From: Albifimbria verrucaria
Taxonomy: Eukaryota; Ascomycota; Sordariomycetes; Hypocreales; Stachybotryaceae
Assembly (NCBI GenBank): GCA_020081605.1
Contig: JAHREC010000009.1
Span: 2,666,001-2,730,000 of the forward strand
Length of the DNA stretch: 64,000 nt
Direction: 5' to 3'
This document shows, piece after piece, positions 23,299 through 35,895 of this stretch. A program made the position numbers and the translations under genes. Numbering within the stretch: position 1 is the stretch's first letter; each line of letters begins with the position of its first letter. Below the pieces are notes generated by a model. The model searched no databases. It was not told the DNA's origin and saw only the letters and a list, made by a program, of their open reading frames with translations.

Positions 23299-25270
23299 GG
23301 CTAGAAACAGCAGATCCTAATATATGCCTACAGCGTCGGCGTAGGATCTGGCATGGGTTCGTCGTAGAGGATTGTATGGGTGATGCTTAGGAACCAAAAT
23401 TCCGGGAAGGCGACTTCAGATGGTTCGCATCGCAAGGACTTGGTTCGTCTCACTCGAAAATAAATCATCAATCAACGAACGCTACCATTATAGGTATCGA
23501 CATTAAATAGCTTCTTTTAATGCAATTATACCGTAGAACTTACTTTGGATTTTAAAATATAAAGGGGCTAGGCTTTCTTAATCTATTCTTCCAGTCTGAT
23601 TTCTAATGCCTCTTCTGACGGGTAATTCAATAGTTATAATCTATCAAGTAGAGCCATTGGGATTCAAACTCAATTCTGCTCAGTTCCACCAACGGCAAGA
23701 GGCTCAGTCTATTTCGAGGCGAGCGTGGCGAATAAGCTTTCTTCTGTATCCTCACAGAGCAAACTTATATCCTATTTTATATTCTCTGTGCCCTGCTTTT
23801 CTAAGTCTGCCCAGTTAGGACCTTGGATCCAATGACAAGGGAGGGTGGCAATTTCAGGTGGTGTAGATCACCAACCTCAACAAGGTGTCCAAAAGATGCT
23901 CGTGTAGCATGCTAAAAGGCATCTTGTGGTTGAATGCCCTCTGGTCGTCGGGCTTTCCCAGCATTTATATCATGCACCAATCAACAGGGTCTTTGGTCAA
24001 AGCCTCTTGGGGCGTTGTAGGTTTCTTCCTCTGGACCTTGCCAATAAACTCAGGCGGTCTCCAATCAGCCTTAGTGAATATCATATATCTCTGAGTCCTA
24101 GGATGTGCGTTAGAGACTATTCGGTAGACCAGAAGTGGTTTATTACTTCCTGATGGATATGTCCTACGAGCAATGTGACCATATTCTTATCCGTTGCTCT
24201 AGTAAAGATAGTGGTGCTAATCGAATCCTGGAGGGCCGCCCTAATATCCAACTCTCTCCACTTGTCGATTTTAGGAGGCTGCAAAATATCCCGCCTTCTC
24301 GAAAATCTTGTTCGCATTTATAAAGAACCTGTCTGAGGCATGGTTGCGCTTCGAAGACCAGGGCAGCCCTTGGAAAACCGGGAATGTCGGCTCGGTGGAC
24401 GGCCCTCTCTTCTCAATCAATTAGGTAAGATGTACCCTCCTGCGTACATGACTGCCCAGCTGCTTCTGTCGAACGACCACGACCAACGTGAGGTGGAAAC
24501 CAAAGATATTGAAAGAAGGGACAAAAAGAACACGGTGAGAAACCAGGGAGCTCTATATCAGGGTTCCGTTGCCCTACACAACTATCGATCCTTGCGTGGA
24601 TGATGTCTTGGTTTATGTACGCATCGAGACCAATGCTATGATCAAGACAAGATAATATGACTAATGTGTTGGGAATGGGATGAACAGGTTTTCTTATTTG
24701 TTTTGTACGTACCCTGGAGCCACATCTAATCCGAAGATCATCATATCAGGATGCTGGCTTCAGTTCTCTTCAATCTTTAAGTCTGGCCATTTGATCATGA
24801 ACATATCGTGCTACCGGCATTGCCGTTGTGTAATAGGTTGAGGATTTCAGCCCCAACAAACTAACTCTACATGCCGAGACTTCAGATGATGTGGTCCTGA
24901 AATTCTTGCTAATAACTTTGTGAAGGGCTCCATGATATACTGATATCATGGGCACTTAGCCAGGGTTCCATTTGCAACTGGTAGGCTAATACAGATCCTG
25001 GCCGCCTTGGTCGTGATGGCCGCATCTAGCGTCTGCGAGACCAGATGCTTCCTAGCCACAAACCATCCAGAAGGTTCTTATCAAGACTACTGGGGATGCG
25101 AAGCATATCAGTAGGCTCTTTAGGCTTAGTATGTCTATGCATCACAATGGCTTTTCCCCTAGAAGGAGGGAGGTCAAGGATTAATGTAGTCACCCTTTAG
25201 TTTGACTGTGCTGTCACTCGCTGTTTGGCTGATGTGGTGTGAGGCGGCTTATTTGCTCTTTGACAGAACC
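23299..25270. other. Gene-poor region with relic-like open frames
   Basis: AT-rich stretches alternate with short open frames on both strands, for example 24117-24317 minus (66 codons) and 24340-24603 plus (87 codons, ATG start). Neither shows a recognisable domain. They may be relics of decayed genes or chance. Confidence 0.45.
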
Positions 25271-25860
25271 TCATGTATTTATGTCGTATGTTTGGGCAAT
25301 TTTGGCTTGGTGCTGCTGGTTTGCGAGCGTCATCTCCTCACCATGTTCAATGTTGTTTTGCTAATGTCCACGGCTTCTTTAGCGGCAACCTTTGCCTGTT
25401 CAGCGGTCGCCGTGGTCTCTTTCATCCCTTCTATAGTCTTCTGGACTAGTGTATCTATTTTCTCTAAGTCGGTTGTGACGTTGCCTATGGCGTGAACAGT
25501 GCTTTCTGTGGCTATTTTCGTTTGAGCTGTGGCGTCTTGCTGTGGCCGTACGCGTTAGTCAGCATTTACCAATTCAAAGAGGCCGCCATGAGCTTATCGG
25601 ACTAACCTTCTGCCGGGCACAAGTTTCTCCACTTTCCCAAAAATCCACGCGCTTCACATTCACCCTCTTCCTCTTCCTCTTCATCGAACCTCTTCGCCAT
25701 GTCAACTCCACTCCACAACCGTTCTTCTCCTTCATCAACACATCCTCCCGCGCTTCTTCTCGATTCGATCCATCCGAACCTAATAATGCTCCGCAAGGGA
25801 AACCGATGCATCGCGCTACAGCCGTTGTAAAATTCCGGATTATACCCACCAAGAGTGAGC
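25271..25860 (-). pseudogene. Coiled-coil gene fragment, two exons, 5' end not found
   Basis: A candidate exon from 25525 down to 25271 encodes an alanine/lysine/glutamate-rich helical stretch (DLEKIDTLVQKTIEGMKETT, then EQAKVAAKEAVDISKTTLNM). It stays open to a TGA at 25271-25273 if one G is restored near 25325. A good intron precedes it (GTTAGT...CTGACTAAC...CACAG, about 25526-25597). The upstream exon is open for over 80 codons, but I find no ATG and several frames are plausible. It has no recognised domain and is probably a fragment or broken gene. Confidence 0.35.
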
Positions 25861-25869
25861 GCAGTCTCC

Positions 25870-26151
25870 TTTTGTGGAATAACCGGGGCGTGTAGTAGGG
25901 CCCTGACTTGGAATCTCGCAGTTCTACTGGAGTTTTGAGGCGACCTCGCAGTTCTACTGGAGGTCACAGGCGCCCGCCAGCGAAGCCGGTATTCTCTTGT
26001 GGCTGTGTTGTTTTGTGGAACAACCGGGGCGTGTAGTAGGGCCCTGACTTGGAATCTCGCAGTTCTACTGGAGTTTTGAGGCGACCTCGCAGTTCTACTG
26101 GAGGTCACAGGCGCCCGCCAGCGAAGCCGGTATTCTCTTGTGGCTGTGTTG
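25870..26151. repeat. 141-bp tandem duplication with nested 18-bp repeats
   Basis: 25870-26010 is repeated directly as 26011-26151. The only difference I can see is T at 25880 against C at 26021. Each unit itself holds CTCGCAGTTCTACTGGAG twice, 30 bp apart, so the 18-mer occurs four times. The near identity implies a recent duplication. Confidence 0.9.
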
Positions 26152-26231
26152 CTTGACGTTTTTGCAGTGCATGTAAGCCCCGATCTAGTGTACTATCCAT
26201 TAGGTTCTATGTGCTATTAGCAGCATGTGCT

Positions 26232-27263
26232 ATGGCGACTCCATCATGCATCGACATCAATCAAACAACAGCTGTCCTTGAGTGGCAGTGGGAAGGTGCC
26301 ACGCGTACCTTGGCGACCGCAGATCCCGATTATGATGCGATACGATTCACGTTGCAACTCAATTTATCTAAGCACGACAGTCAATCTTGCGCGCATTTTG
26401 AGATCAGCATACCCTTGAGATTCAAGGACAAATCAGCCGGGGCAGGCGTATGCCTCCGCATCAACCCTTTCTTCATCAAATCCTTCAATCATTCCACTTT
26501 GCCCCAGCCTTCCGATGCCATCAAGCAGAAATTTGACTCGACTACATGTCTTAATTTGGAACTAGGTAAGACAATCACCGTTCTCGTTCCCAGCCACGTG
26601 AAAGAGCCGGTTGAGGCAGCTCGAGCGCGCTCAGGCAAGGTTCTCGACTCCATATACGAGCTGTCTCGTGTCACTTCTCTCCGTATCTACATTCAAGAGT
26701 CACTACTATCGCTCGGTGAGCTCGAATTCATAAGCGAAACTGTGAAACAACGTCAAATTAAACCTTCCTCCGATCCTGACCATGATATCTCACGTATGTT
26801 CAGCGGCGATGGAGGAAAGGTTGCCACTATTGCTCCGCCTAAACCTCCATCTTACGAGAGAGCAACAAAGTTCCCACACGGCGCTGCGTCATCTAACCGT
26901 AAACGACCCCGACAAGACAACCAGCCCGATATATTGATACAGTTCTGGGACAAGCTGAACAAGCTGGAGTCCCAGGTTGGAGAACTGCAAGCCGATAACG
27001 CTCAGTTCAGAGTTGAGAACGCTCAGCTTAAGGATAAGCTTGCACGCCTGGAGGATACATGTGAAGGCTTGGAAGCGCAGGTAGCACTATTGCTAGCCAA
27101 TGGGAATGATACTGAGGAAGCTACTATGATAGAAATGCGAGACGATATTGACTCTCTGAATGGCAGAGTGACTTTTATTGAGAGCGGAAGAGATGAAGAA
27201 TTCAGTGAACAATTGAAGGAAGAAATTTTTGTTGAGTTAGCTAAACGTCTTGTACCGTCCTAG
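26232..27263 (+). CDS. Uncharacterised coiled-coil protein
   Basis: A 343-residue uninterrupted frame without introns. It starts at the ATG at 26232; upstream in-frame codons are non-ATG. Residues 1-190 form an apparently folded domain with no family I can name. A Pro/Ser-rich linker follows, then a short basic patch (NRKRPRQ, possible nuclear signal), then a coiled coil from about residue 236 to 290 with regular leucines (FWDKLNKLESQVGELQADN). The tail is acidic. The arrangement of basic patch plus leucine-rich coil loosely recalls a bZIP, but the basic region is too short to call one. The gene begins 80 bp after the tandem duplication. Confidence 0.7.
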   Translation: MATPSCIDINQTTAVLEWQWEGATRTLATADPDYDAIRFTLQLNLSKHDSQSCAHFEISIPLRFKDKSAGAGVCLRINPFFIKSFNHSTLPQPSDAIKQKFDSTTCLNLELGKTITVLVPSHVKEPVEAARARSGKVLDSIYELSRVTSLRIYIQESLLSLGELEFISETVKQRQIKPSSDPDHDISRMFSGDGGKVATIAPPKPPSYERATKFPHGAASSNRKRPRQDNQPDILIQFWDKLNKLESQVGELQADNAQFRVENAQLKDKLARLEDTCEGLEAQVALLLANGNDTEEATMIEMRDDIDSLNGRVTFIESGRDEEFSEQLKEEIFVELAKRLVPS

Positions 27264-30200
27264 ATGCAAAGGGTGTGACGGGTTCGCCTTGATAATTTTA
27301 ATAAATCAGGCACCGGGTCACGGTGCTTAATAAATTTAACAACGGAAAACCGCGACACGCTTGGCGTCTCCGTCCCGTACCCGCTGTGAAAGGCGTCAAC
27401 GCTGTGAAAGGTTGAACGGTTAATCAGACCTGCCCACAGGCAAGGGTCATGCTTGTGTCGTGTAGGACTTGGTGAAATTCGATTGATGGTCAATTGAAAT
27501 GAAGAAGAGATAGATGAGGCGGACGGCATACGCAAAGAGGACGAGAAGACGAGGATGATACGGAGGAAATAACAGCGCGAGAACGTTATGTTAAGAAACA
27601 AACAAGCAAAGTCTTGTCGGAAACTCGGCTTCTTCCCGGGTATCATCGTCCAAGGTCATTGATGGCATCTTGTGCTCTCAACGTATGATTCCAAGACTAG
27701 AAAGACGACGTTATGGGCAGACTACCAGTTTGGCACGACGCAGAGGCATCTGGAGATATATTCCACAATCGCAAGCGTGAGAAGACTCACAGCGTGCAGC
27801 GCCTGATTCGGAGCCATTCCTAGTGAAGCTCATAGCGCTAGGAAGCTGTCGTCCAAGTCAATCTATCTATCTCATCGAATGTGCGAAGGCCACATTTCGG
27901 TACCAGACATGGATCTGATCCCATTAAAACCGGGAAAAAGCTGATGGCATTAGCTAGCTGGCAAAAAGCAAGCGACTATCACGCATGTATGGGTAAAAGT
28001 ACAGCCCAAGAGATCAGTTGAAGATTGCAACACAGATGTCTTGTCACAAATTGGAGTGACATTGACCACCACCATGCGTATCATTAACGACAGTGTTATG
28101 CCATCAGAAGCCCATTCTTATTGGACCATACACAGAATCGCCAGCAGCTGCCGCTTTGATTCATATCCCAATTGAGATGAGCCTTGAAGTTTGGGCGTTA
28201 AAAGTCTAGAAGTATGCGGTGTTCGAAGTGTAGTTTCTAGACTTGAAAGAGTTAGCAAGATGGTCTCCTAAGTGAGATGATATGGTAATCTAACTGTCTT
28301 TTGCTGTCTGATGCCTACCAAAAAGTAATGAGGTTGGTCTACTATGACATATTTTATTCTTGTTTCACATGAACTTTTATTGAAATCCAAGATGTTCTTC
28401 GTTTTGATATCAAGATATGGCTCCTAATGAAAATTCGACTTCGTAATCTTCTGAACGAGGAGTGCAGCCTCATTGACCACAACTTCTCCGTCTATTTTTG
28501 TGGTCAGCCCGTCTATCATAGGTCAAATACTTCAGATGAGACACTCAGGTGATTGGTGGCAAAAGAAGATTTATATAATGAGTATGAAAAGATGACAAGG
28601 ATGCAAGAGATTCATATTAGACAAATGATGGTGTAGCAAGTTCGGGGAGTGCAAGACTGGTATATCCCAAGGCTTATACTAACAATTCACATATTTTAAT
28701 CATCGGTCATAAATGCCCGAGCGGATTAAGCCAATTACAATAAATACTGCAGAATAAAGATTCCAACTGGGGACGATCAACAGTAACAAAGAAATCACTG
28801 ATTAGCGACTGGCTGGATATTCACTACAAAGGAAAAACTATAACTGCTTTATATACGCATATCCATAATGATTGTTCACCTTTGGTCAAAGGAAATCATT
28901 CGGTTTGTTTCTCGATCTCACGTCGACTTCTGCTACCATTTATAGCCCTCTTCAAGTAAGCAACCCAGCTAAGAAGAGGAAATATTAGATACTAGTTGGA
29001 AAGAAGAGATGATAGGCAGACACTATCCTTAGATATGCTCATACAGCACCACAAATCTCTTCAAAGGGAGCTTTGAAGCTTGTCTCCACCATTCCATGAT
29101 AAATCAAACGTAGTTGGTATAGCAGAAAGTTATCATTGGGCTACGCATCAACCGTTACAAAGCAGGTCTTGTTCTGTTTGATCCCTCCACACTTTCTCGC
29201 GCTTGTATCAAGAGGTGAATATAATACTCGTCTACGAGACAGTCAGTTTGGCTTCTTATGCGACATATCCTCGACGGGTTCTCACATACGACCATAGCTG
29301 CTTGAAAACATGGGATCCCGTCCGCTCTCCCTTAATTAAGCAAGTAAGCGGCAGATTAGTAGTTGGGTCGGTGACGACCAGCGAACACCGGCTGTTGTAT
29401 GTTCTGAACTTCATTTTTGCTTCCCTTGATATCTCTCAGCTATGAGCATTCATCTGTCTCACTATCTGGTGCATTGGGAGTCTCAGCTGAGCCTACAAAT
29501 ATAGGCAACTAAGCCGGCGACAATAGATAGGTATTACCAGGTGAAACCCCTCATATATTCCCGATAGATCTCTTCAGTGTCCTCTTCACACCGTATTGTT
29601 TTCCATCCTCTTTTAGGATGCGCAGTAGTACCGCTTTGGTTGTCTGTTGATGTTGAAGAAACGCCATGGGAAACGTGGCGAGGCCTGTTATTATCAGCCA
29701 TAATTTAAAAGATCTTCTTAGAAGTTTTGTCACTCAGGAATCTATTCCGAACACAATACCGCTGTTCACAATCTCGAGACTACTGTCAATTTGCCTTCGT
29801 ATTATTTCTATGAAGTAAATCTTAACAATGTCAAGCGGCGAGCTACCCATAATGAGTGTTAGAGTACACTAAATTTGAGATAGAATATGGTTTCGATGAT
29901 TTGGTACATCTATCCACCTCATACTCTTATTACGTAGTCCGTTAACGTTGCCAAATCAGAAGAACAAATCCATGTCATGGGTTAAGAATGTATCTTAGAA
30001 GATTCTTAGGCATCGGGACCATACCACATCCGTACCTGTTAGACTGCTTCATGTCTTCTTTTTGAGTAAGAACTAAGTTAATCTTATATGTTAGGTGTTT
30101 CGTTTGGTTTAGTCCAAGAGAGGCCATCCCTTTGTTCACAAATCAAGATATGTGTCTTAAGTATGAACCAAGAGCCGCCTACCCTTGCATGGAATAACTT

Positions 30201-30700
30201 ATCCTGAAGACAGACCTACAGAACGTAGGAACTACACGAAATCAGGACATCATGTCAAGATAGCAGCATTTGGCTTCTTTTAGAAATAACATGTCATTAA
30301 TTAATTTATAGTGAAGTCCCTATTGTCATATTAGTATGTCACTGGCTCTCGTTAATGCGTGCATGGCAGCTATGAGCAACTACCCTCAACGCGAAAACAC
30401 AAACTCGTGTCAAGGTGATGGACAGCAAAGCACCAGATGAACTAGTTGGTATTTAATCAACACGAGTAATGCAATTCTCCGCAAAGAAAAACTTGATTTG
30501 TATTTGGTAAGGCAAACAACGTAAACTCGAGAATCCTAGACTCACAAACGGATGTCGAGAGAATCACGTCAGATCTCCTTAACTTGACCATATCATCACA
30601 AGCACAATATGTCATTCTAAACTATCTTAAGCATGGGGTACTTTGATCATAGCCTAGACTGACTACAGCACTAATGATTTTATCAGCAAACGGTGCTTCT
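27264..30700. other. AT-rich gene-free stretch
   Basis: About 3.4 kb with no open frame of substance on either strand and visibly higher AT content than the flanks. It could be decayed repeats; I cannot recognise any transposon ends or domains. Confidence 0.6.
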
Positions 30701-33700
30701 GTGATACTCTCATGTCTCTCATGTGAATCTGCTCCTGGTCAGTGAGCCCAAAACCTACACTACGATCAACAAACAGAGCTAGGGCAGCACCACTAATGCA
30801 AGGGGTGTGGGATCAGAGAGCCGTTCGCATTAAGCTGGTGCCTCGTCGAACATACCGAATCCGGCGCCCTCAGGCGAACGCAACGGGTGCGGTCCGGAGG
30901 CCTCAGTACCCGACGGACCTACCCGAGTAACGCCCTTTGCCACATTCCAAACAAATTTTTGCTCTTTGTTAGTCAGTCTTGTAGCCTCGGAATTGAATCG
31001 CTGTTTTCCATCATGTAGATGGTCAAGAGTCAGACAAGACATGCGGATATGGGGAAAGGGGGCCGCGATGGCAAATGCAGAATGCCATGACAATAACTGA
31101 TGGAAAAAGACAGCATGTCGTTCATCTACAGCAAACAGCCGAGTCATTACAGGGAGACACAGTGTACGCCCTCAACGGCACTACCCGACACAGAGAGCAC
31201 CTTCATGCCCCGCTGCCCTGCCCTTCATTTTCCCCGATTCGACCCATTGACTTTACTCTACCGGAAGCGGGCAATAACTTTCTTTTTCCCGAGTGACTGA
31301 TCAGAAACCGAGTTTCACCTCTCTCACGTCTGAATGAGGGAAGTGGAACAGACTTGTCTCGGCGCCAGCCGCATGCCTTTTGGCGCGGGTTCCTTGCTCG
31401 TGACGGACCGGCCTGGGGGCGTCTCGTCGACTGACTCGAGTGAGACGCGTGGTGGACAGACGAAAAGGGAGGGGGCTTTTCATCGGAGCGACGTCACTTA
31501 CATTCCATGACTAGGTCGAGAATTGGGAGGGAGGAAAACGGGGAGACAGTGCGTGTTTGTGCGTGTCTCAGCGTTGTTGGGCATACACATCCGTCGATCA
31601 TGCAGACGTGTAGGAGGGTCGATGTTTCGCATCACCAAGCGGGAACAGTATGCCAATTCTAGGACAAATGCCCGGTATTTCATGCGCTAAACCACTGGAA
31701 GGCGGATAGAAGACGATCGGTATTCAAGAACAAAGCTTCATCTCTTCTCCGCCCAGGCTACTGCAAGGGGGACGGAATGGGGCAGCTCTCACAAACCACC
31801 AACAACCAACAGCAAAAACGTGAACCAACAATCCTGCGCAAACAAGACAGGCGGCTTCCGCAAACCGATCATGTGGCACCGACAAGCCATTGTCATTCTC
31901 GTTTTGTCTTTGCCAATAATCAAACCACGCACTTTGTAATATCTCACTGCAATATCCTGCATCTAGACTATGGTGTTTCTGCCACACCTCATCTTATTCG
32001 TATTCATGCCAATCTACGTTCCTCTGGCGGGTTTCTCGTTCCGGGGAGGCACACCATCGCTGAAGCGTCATCAGTACCCTATTACCGGGTGCTCGGTGCA
32101 GATTCCCCATAGTCCTAATGAGCTTGCCCACCACATGTCTCAGACAAAACCACCATTGCCTTGTACCCAACTATCGGCGCATGCCCTGTCCACTGTGAAC
32201 GGGGTGAGGCAGAGAAGGAAGAAGAGGCTCCAAGGTTCAGATACCGAGCCAATCTGACCATCTAGCTCAAGTAAAGATACTTACCGTACACAGACACGGT
32301 GCAGGAAGAGCCCAGACTTTCATGCCTCCCTGCGTCGTCCTCCAAGTGTCCAAGACGGAACACTGTCCTCCCACCATTGCTCAATATATCATGCGCTAAC
32401 CTACACCATTGAGGTCAAAGCCAATTCTGACAGCCAAAGACAGTGCGTCCTCCCACCCCTTTTCGTCGGAGGATTTTCGTCCACATGACGTGCAGCGGCG
32501 ACCTTGTCCCAGCGCTCTGGTTCCCCTCCTGTTCATTAGATCGAGTGAAACGACCATGGGAGATTGTGGCTTCGGTTGGCACCATCTCCAATCGAAGACG
32601 AGCGGTCTGGCACGACGGGGCGTGTTTGCCGAAAGAGCCTTTTCAGATCCGGCTAGACATCGTCCCTCGAGCCGTTTGCGGTAAAGACGGGCACTCCATT
32701 CTACCGTTGCTACTGTAAGGAACCCCCAGTTCTAAGGGTTTGGTCTTCCTCCGTCGTCTTCCTCACTAGAACCCTTCTAATGCCATTCCTCTTCATGCTT
32801 CCCCAACTCAACTCCACCAGCAACTCAGTGCAAGGGGACACCTTGCGCTCCGCCCTCCCTCCCCTCTCTTTACTTCGCCCTGGCAGCCCATCTTTCCACC
32901 GAAGCTTCATGTTGTATGCCTGACCACAAGCCACGTTAACCTTGTTGCCTCTTTCGGGCACCCCGTGCTCCGCTGCCCATTCATAGCCCCAACCGTATCC
33001 TCCCTCCTACGTTGGAAAGTAGCGGGAAAAGGGTGAGGGCCAGACTAGAAGGGTGACCCCGTTGTCCCGCCCAATTCCGCGTCACGCGCATCTACCCGGA
33101 TGGAGACTAGACAGGAGAGTTTTCCTCATCACTGTTGAGGGGCCACTCGATGGCCACCACACGCCCCCTTTCCTGCTTGCACTGACAACCGCCAAGCCTT
33201 TCCTTCTCCGTTCCCCATTTCTCTCTCCACTCCCTCCTCTCGGTCAGGCCCCTCGGTGTGTCAGGGAACTGTTTGCTCACGCCGAGCCAAGATTGGCCGT
33301 TGCACGGGCACTACAGGCGGTCTAAGAACGCGCCCAGGCGAGAAGTGTCTAGTTCAAGCTCGCCTTGCTTCTTCTAGATTGCCGTACTACTTCGTTCGGC
33401 ACCCACCCTGAGAATGTATGCCTACATTACTTCACAGTGCACAGTACTCAGCCGCCATCCTCCGTGGTGGCAAGAGGCTTGTATGGGACTTTGCGTCCAT
33501 TTACGGTGCTCCGCCCATGCAGGGACCAGGCTTCGATGCCAGTCTGCGCTGAGCCCCTTTCCACGGCCCTTACTGGACGGCAGTTCCTCTGCACACGTGG
33601 ATCAGTGGTTAGGGACGGACGTGAAGATGGACCCTCCATTGTCGTTAGGGAGTTGAGGGGTATGTTGAACTTGGCGGTGGGCTTAAGGTGTCTTTTTCTG

Positions 33701-34400
33701 CATGTCCACCACGACCTAGCGGCAAGCGTGAAGGAGCCCACTGCGGAATGTAAAAGAATACTGTAATCAGCCAGCTCCGGCAAAGACTGGACATGCCTGT
33801 CGTGCTGTAGATTCGTTGTCTCACTTCTTGGGCAAGCCAATCATATCGCAATGTAGTAACTCGTATTAATTTGGTGACCAGCAAGGCCAAGTAGGTTGAT
33901 CGAGACTGCGTGACTCGAATAACTTCTCTCCAGCCTGTGGGCAAAGTGACGCAGCAAAGCTAAAGACGAAAAAACTCCATAAAAACAAGAAGAAAAAACA
34001 CATTCAACACCAGAACATTTGTTGCCGTGAGGCATGACCGTCTTATCGATTTACACTTAACCAAGGGTTCCAAATGCAAACCCTTCAAAACGCATCAAAA
34101 CAACACCCTCCTGGTAAAGAGCCCATAACCTCGGAAAGTGGTATCGACGTCCAGCACAGACAAGAAACCAAGACTCCATGCAAAGTTGTGTTCGTCGCCG
34201 AACTCGGAACTCCTCTAACACTCTTTCGCTTACCAACCATATGCCCAACGGCACCCCTTGAGTTGCGTAGTTTCGGTCTCGCCGATTTTCAAATAGCAAG
34301 AATTAAGAATCGTCTCGTCAACGAGAATCGGACCTTATACCGTGGCCTGTCGATAACCATGAAATAGCTCGTAGTGGTGTGATCAAACTGTCCTGCAGCT
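30701..34400. other. Gene-free stretch of higher GC content
   Basis: Base composition changes at about 30.7 kb to a GC-richer, pyrimidine-tract-rich sequence. Many overlapping open frames occur in several phases (for example 33365-33766 plus and 33448-33840 minus) without motifs or splice logic. I treat them as chance. Confidence 0.5.
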
Positions 34401-35895
34401 TCAACTGCGGATTCCCGGCGTGCGCTCATTTTCCTCCCTCCTTTCGGTTTCCATTTTGTCCGGGGCCATATCTCGGGGTCGATTTAATCGTTGAATCATA
34501 GTTTTATCGATGTCATTCTTCTCGACGAGATTGCTCAAGCTCATGACCGAGGGAGCAGATTGTTGCGGTTGGCTGGTAGGTGGCGCCGGCTGGCGTCCGG
34601 GAGTCGATGCGCCGCTCGAGTTCGTTTGTGCGACAGGTGAGCGGCCCCCAGGAGCCGAGCCACCATGGCTGGCTCCAACCGGAGGAAGAGGCAGCGATGG
34701 GTTTCGAGGACTTTGCCTTGCCCCAGGATATGGTGGGTAGGCCAAGCCGCTGGGGCTGCTGTGGTTCGAAAATTCGGCGGGCGAGCGCCTTCTCGGGTCA
34801 TCCTCCTGTGCTCCTGCTCGCGGTGGTGGAAGCCTGTACCCTTCTTCCTGCTCTTCAGATGTCCGGCGTCGACGCCGGCTTCCCGGTTGCGAACCATCGT
34901 CACGGGTGGCTTCAGTGTAAGATGAGTATGACTCGGTAGGCGAGTGCATCGGCTGTTGGTAGTAAGTAGAAGGAGGACCAGGCGGGGAGGCTGGCCTGGA
35001 GCTCCAGGAGGGTATTGCCCTGGCACTGCATTAGGCGCCAAAGGCTGCCCATAGGCCCCAAACAGTTGCGTGCCAGGAGGAACACCGCCAGGTACCGCGG
35101 ATACGGGTACAAAGGCGGTCGAGCTGGAGGATGAAACGGGTTGGAAAATACACTCCTGGTTCATTCGAGCGCAGTTTTGGCATTTGCCACCAGGGGCGCT
35201 TTGGTAACCACTGCATCGGATCTGGGATGGAAATTAGCTGTGCGACAGTGCCCGCCTGTGACTCAATACATACTTTACGCTTCCGGCAATATCTGCAAGC
35301 TATAGAAGTGCGCTGCCTGGGGCTGCCTGAGCCATGGATTGGGGACGTTGCCTGGTCCTGCGGGGGATACTCTTGGGCGTAGTACGGGCCAGGTGGAGGA
35401 GGTGGCCCGCGATAATCTCGAGGGTAGCCGTTTGACGGTGTGCCAGGGGAGGTGGCACACGTCCGTAGTAAGGATCCTGAGGATACTGCTCATGGTACTG
35501 CGGTGGAGGCGGTGGCCTGCGTTCGTCGTAGTAGCCACCACGCTGCTCGGGTGGCGCATATCCAGGGACCTTGGATCGGATTGAGGTTGTAGAGGAGGGA
35601 GGTAAGGAGGCGCCTGCTGCGCGCCAGGGGTGGGTAGCCATTTACTGCGTTTGGCGATGCGTAACGGGGTCTTGAGGATACCCACGAGCTGCTGGGTGCG
35701 GTGGACCGTAGGCGCCAGCTCGCGGGTCATGGATGGAAGGAAGGGTAACGGAAGCGGCCATGGTTCCTCTCGGGCCTTCGGTTGGCCTCTGGGAATCGGC
35801 TCCTGGGGATACTGATAATGCGACGAAGGATGCGCCTTGCTCTCCTCGGGTCGACCTTGCTGAGGATAGTCCTGTCGATAGCGGTCGTCGGCCAT
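34401..35895 (-). CDS. Pro/Gln-rich Zn2Cys6 transcription factor (frame broken six times)
   Basis: About 482 residues in two exons, 35274-35895 and 34401-35221, with intron 35222-35273 (GTATGT...CCCAG) inside the zinc cluster. The N-terminal 200 residues are rich in Pro, Gln, Tyr and Gly. The DNA-binding cluster has Cys at about 202, 205, 212, 223, 226 and 233 (C-x2-C-x6-C-x10-C-x2-C-x6-C), reading ACRYCRKRKIRC onward. A Ser/Pro-rich C-terminal half follows, ending in a conserved-looking SVMSLSNLVEKNDIDKTMIQRLN helix. No fungal-specific middle domain is seen. Breaks are at 34981-34982, 35446-35449, 35565-35567, 35627-35630, 35650-35652 and about 35743-35745; six bases make 1449. The target is unknown. 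Upstream lie 14 kb without a recognised gene. Confidence 0.82.

Noticed and set aside
24117..24603. Transposon or NLR-gene relic
   Set aside because: Two short frames on opposite strands show no transposase, reverse transcriptase, NACHT or repeat motif that I can recognise.
25602..26108. 168-codon minus-strand frame across the tandem duplication
   Set aside because: Its repeat text is only the translation of the DNA duplication, and the downstream intron joins better in another frame.
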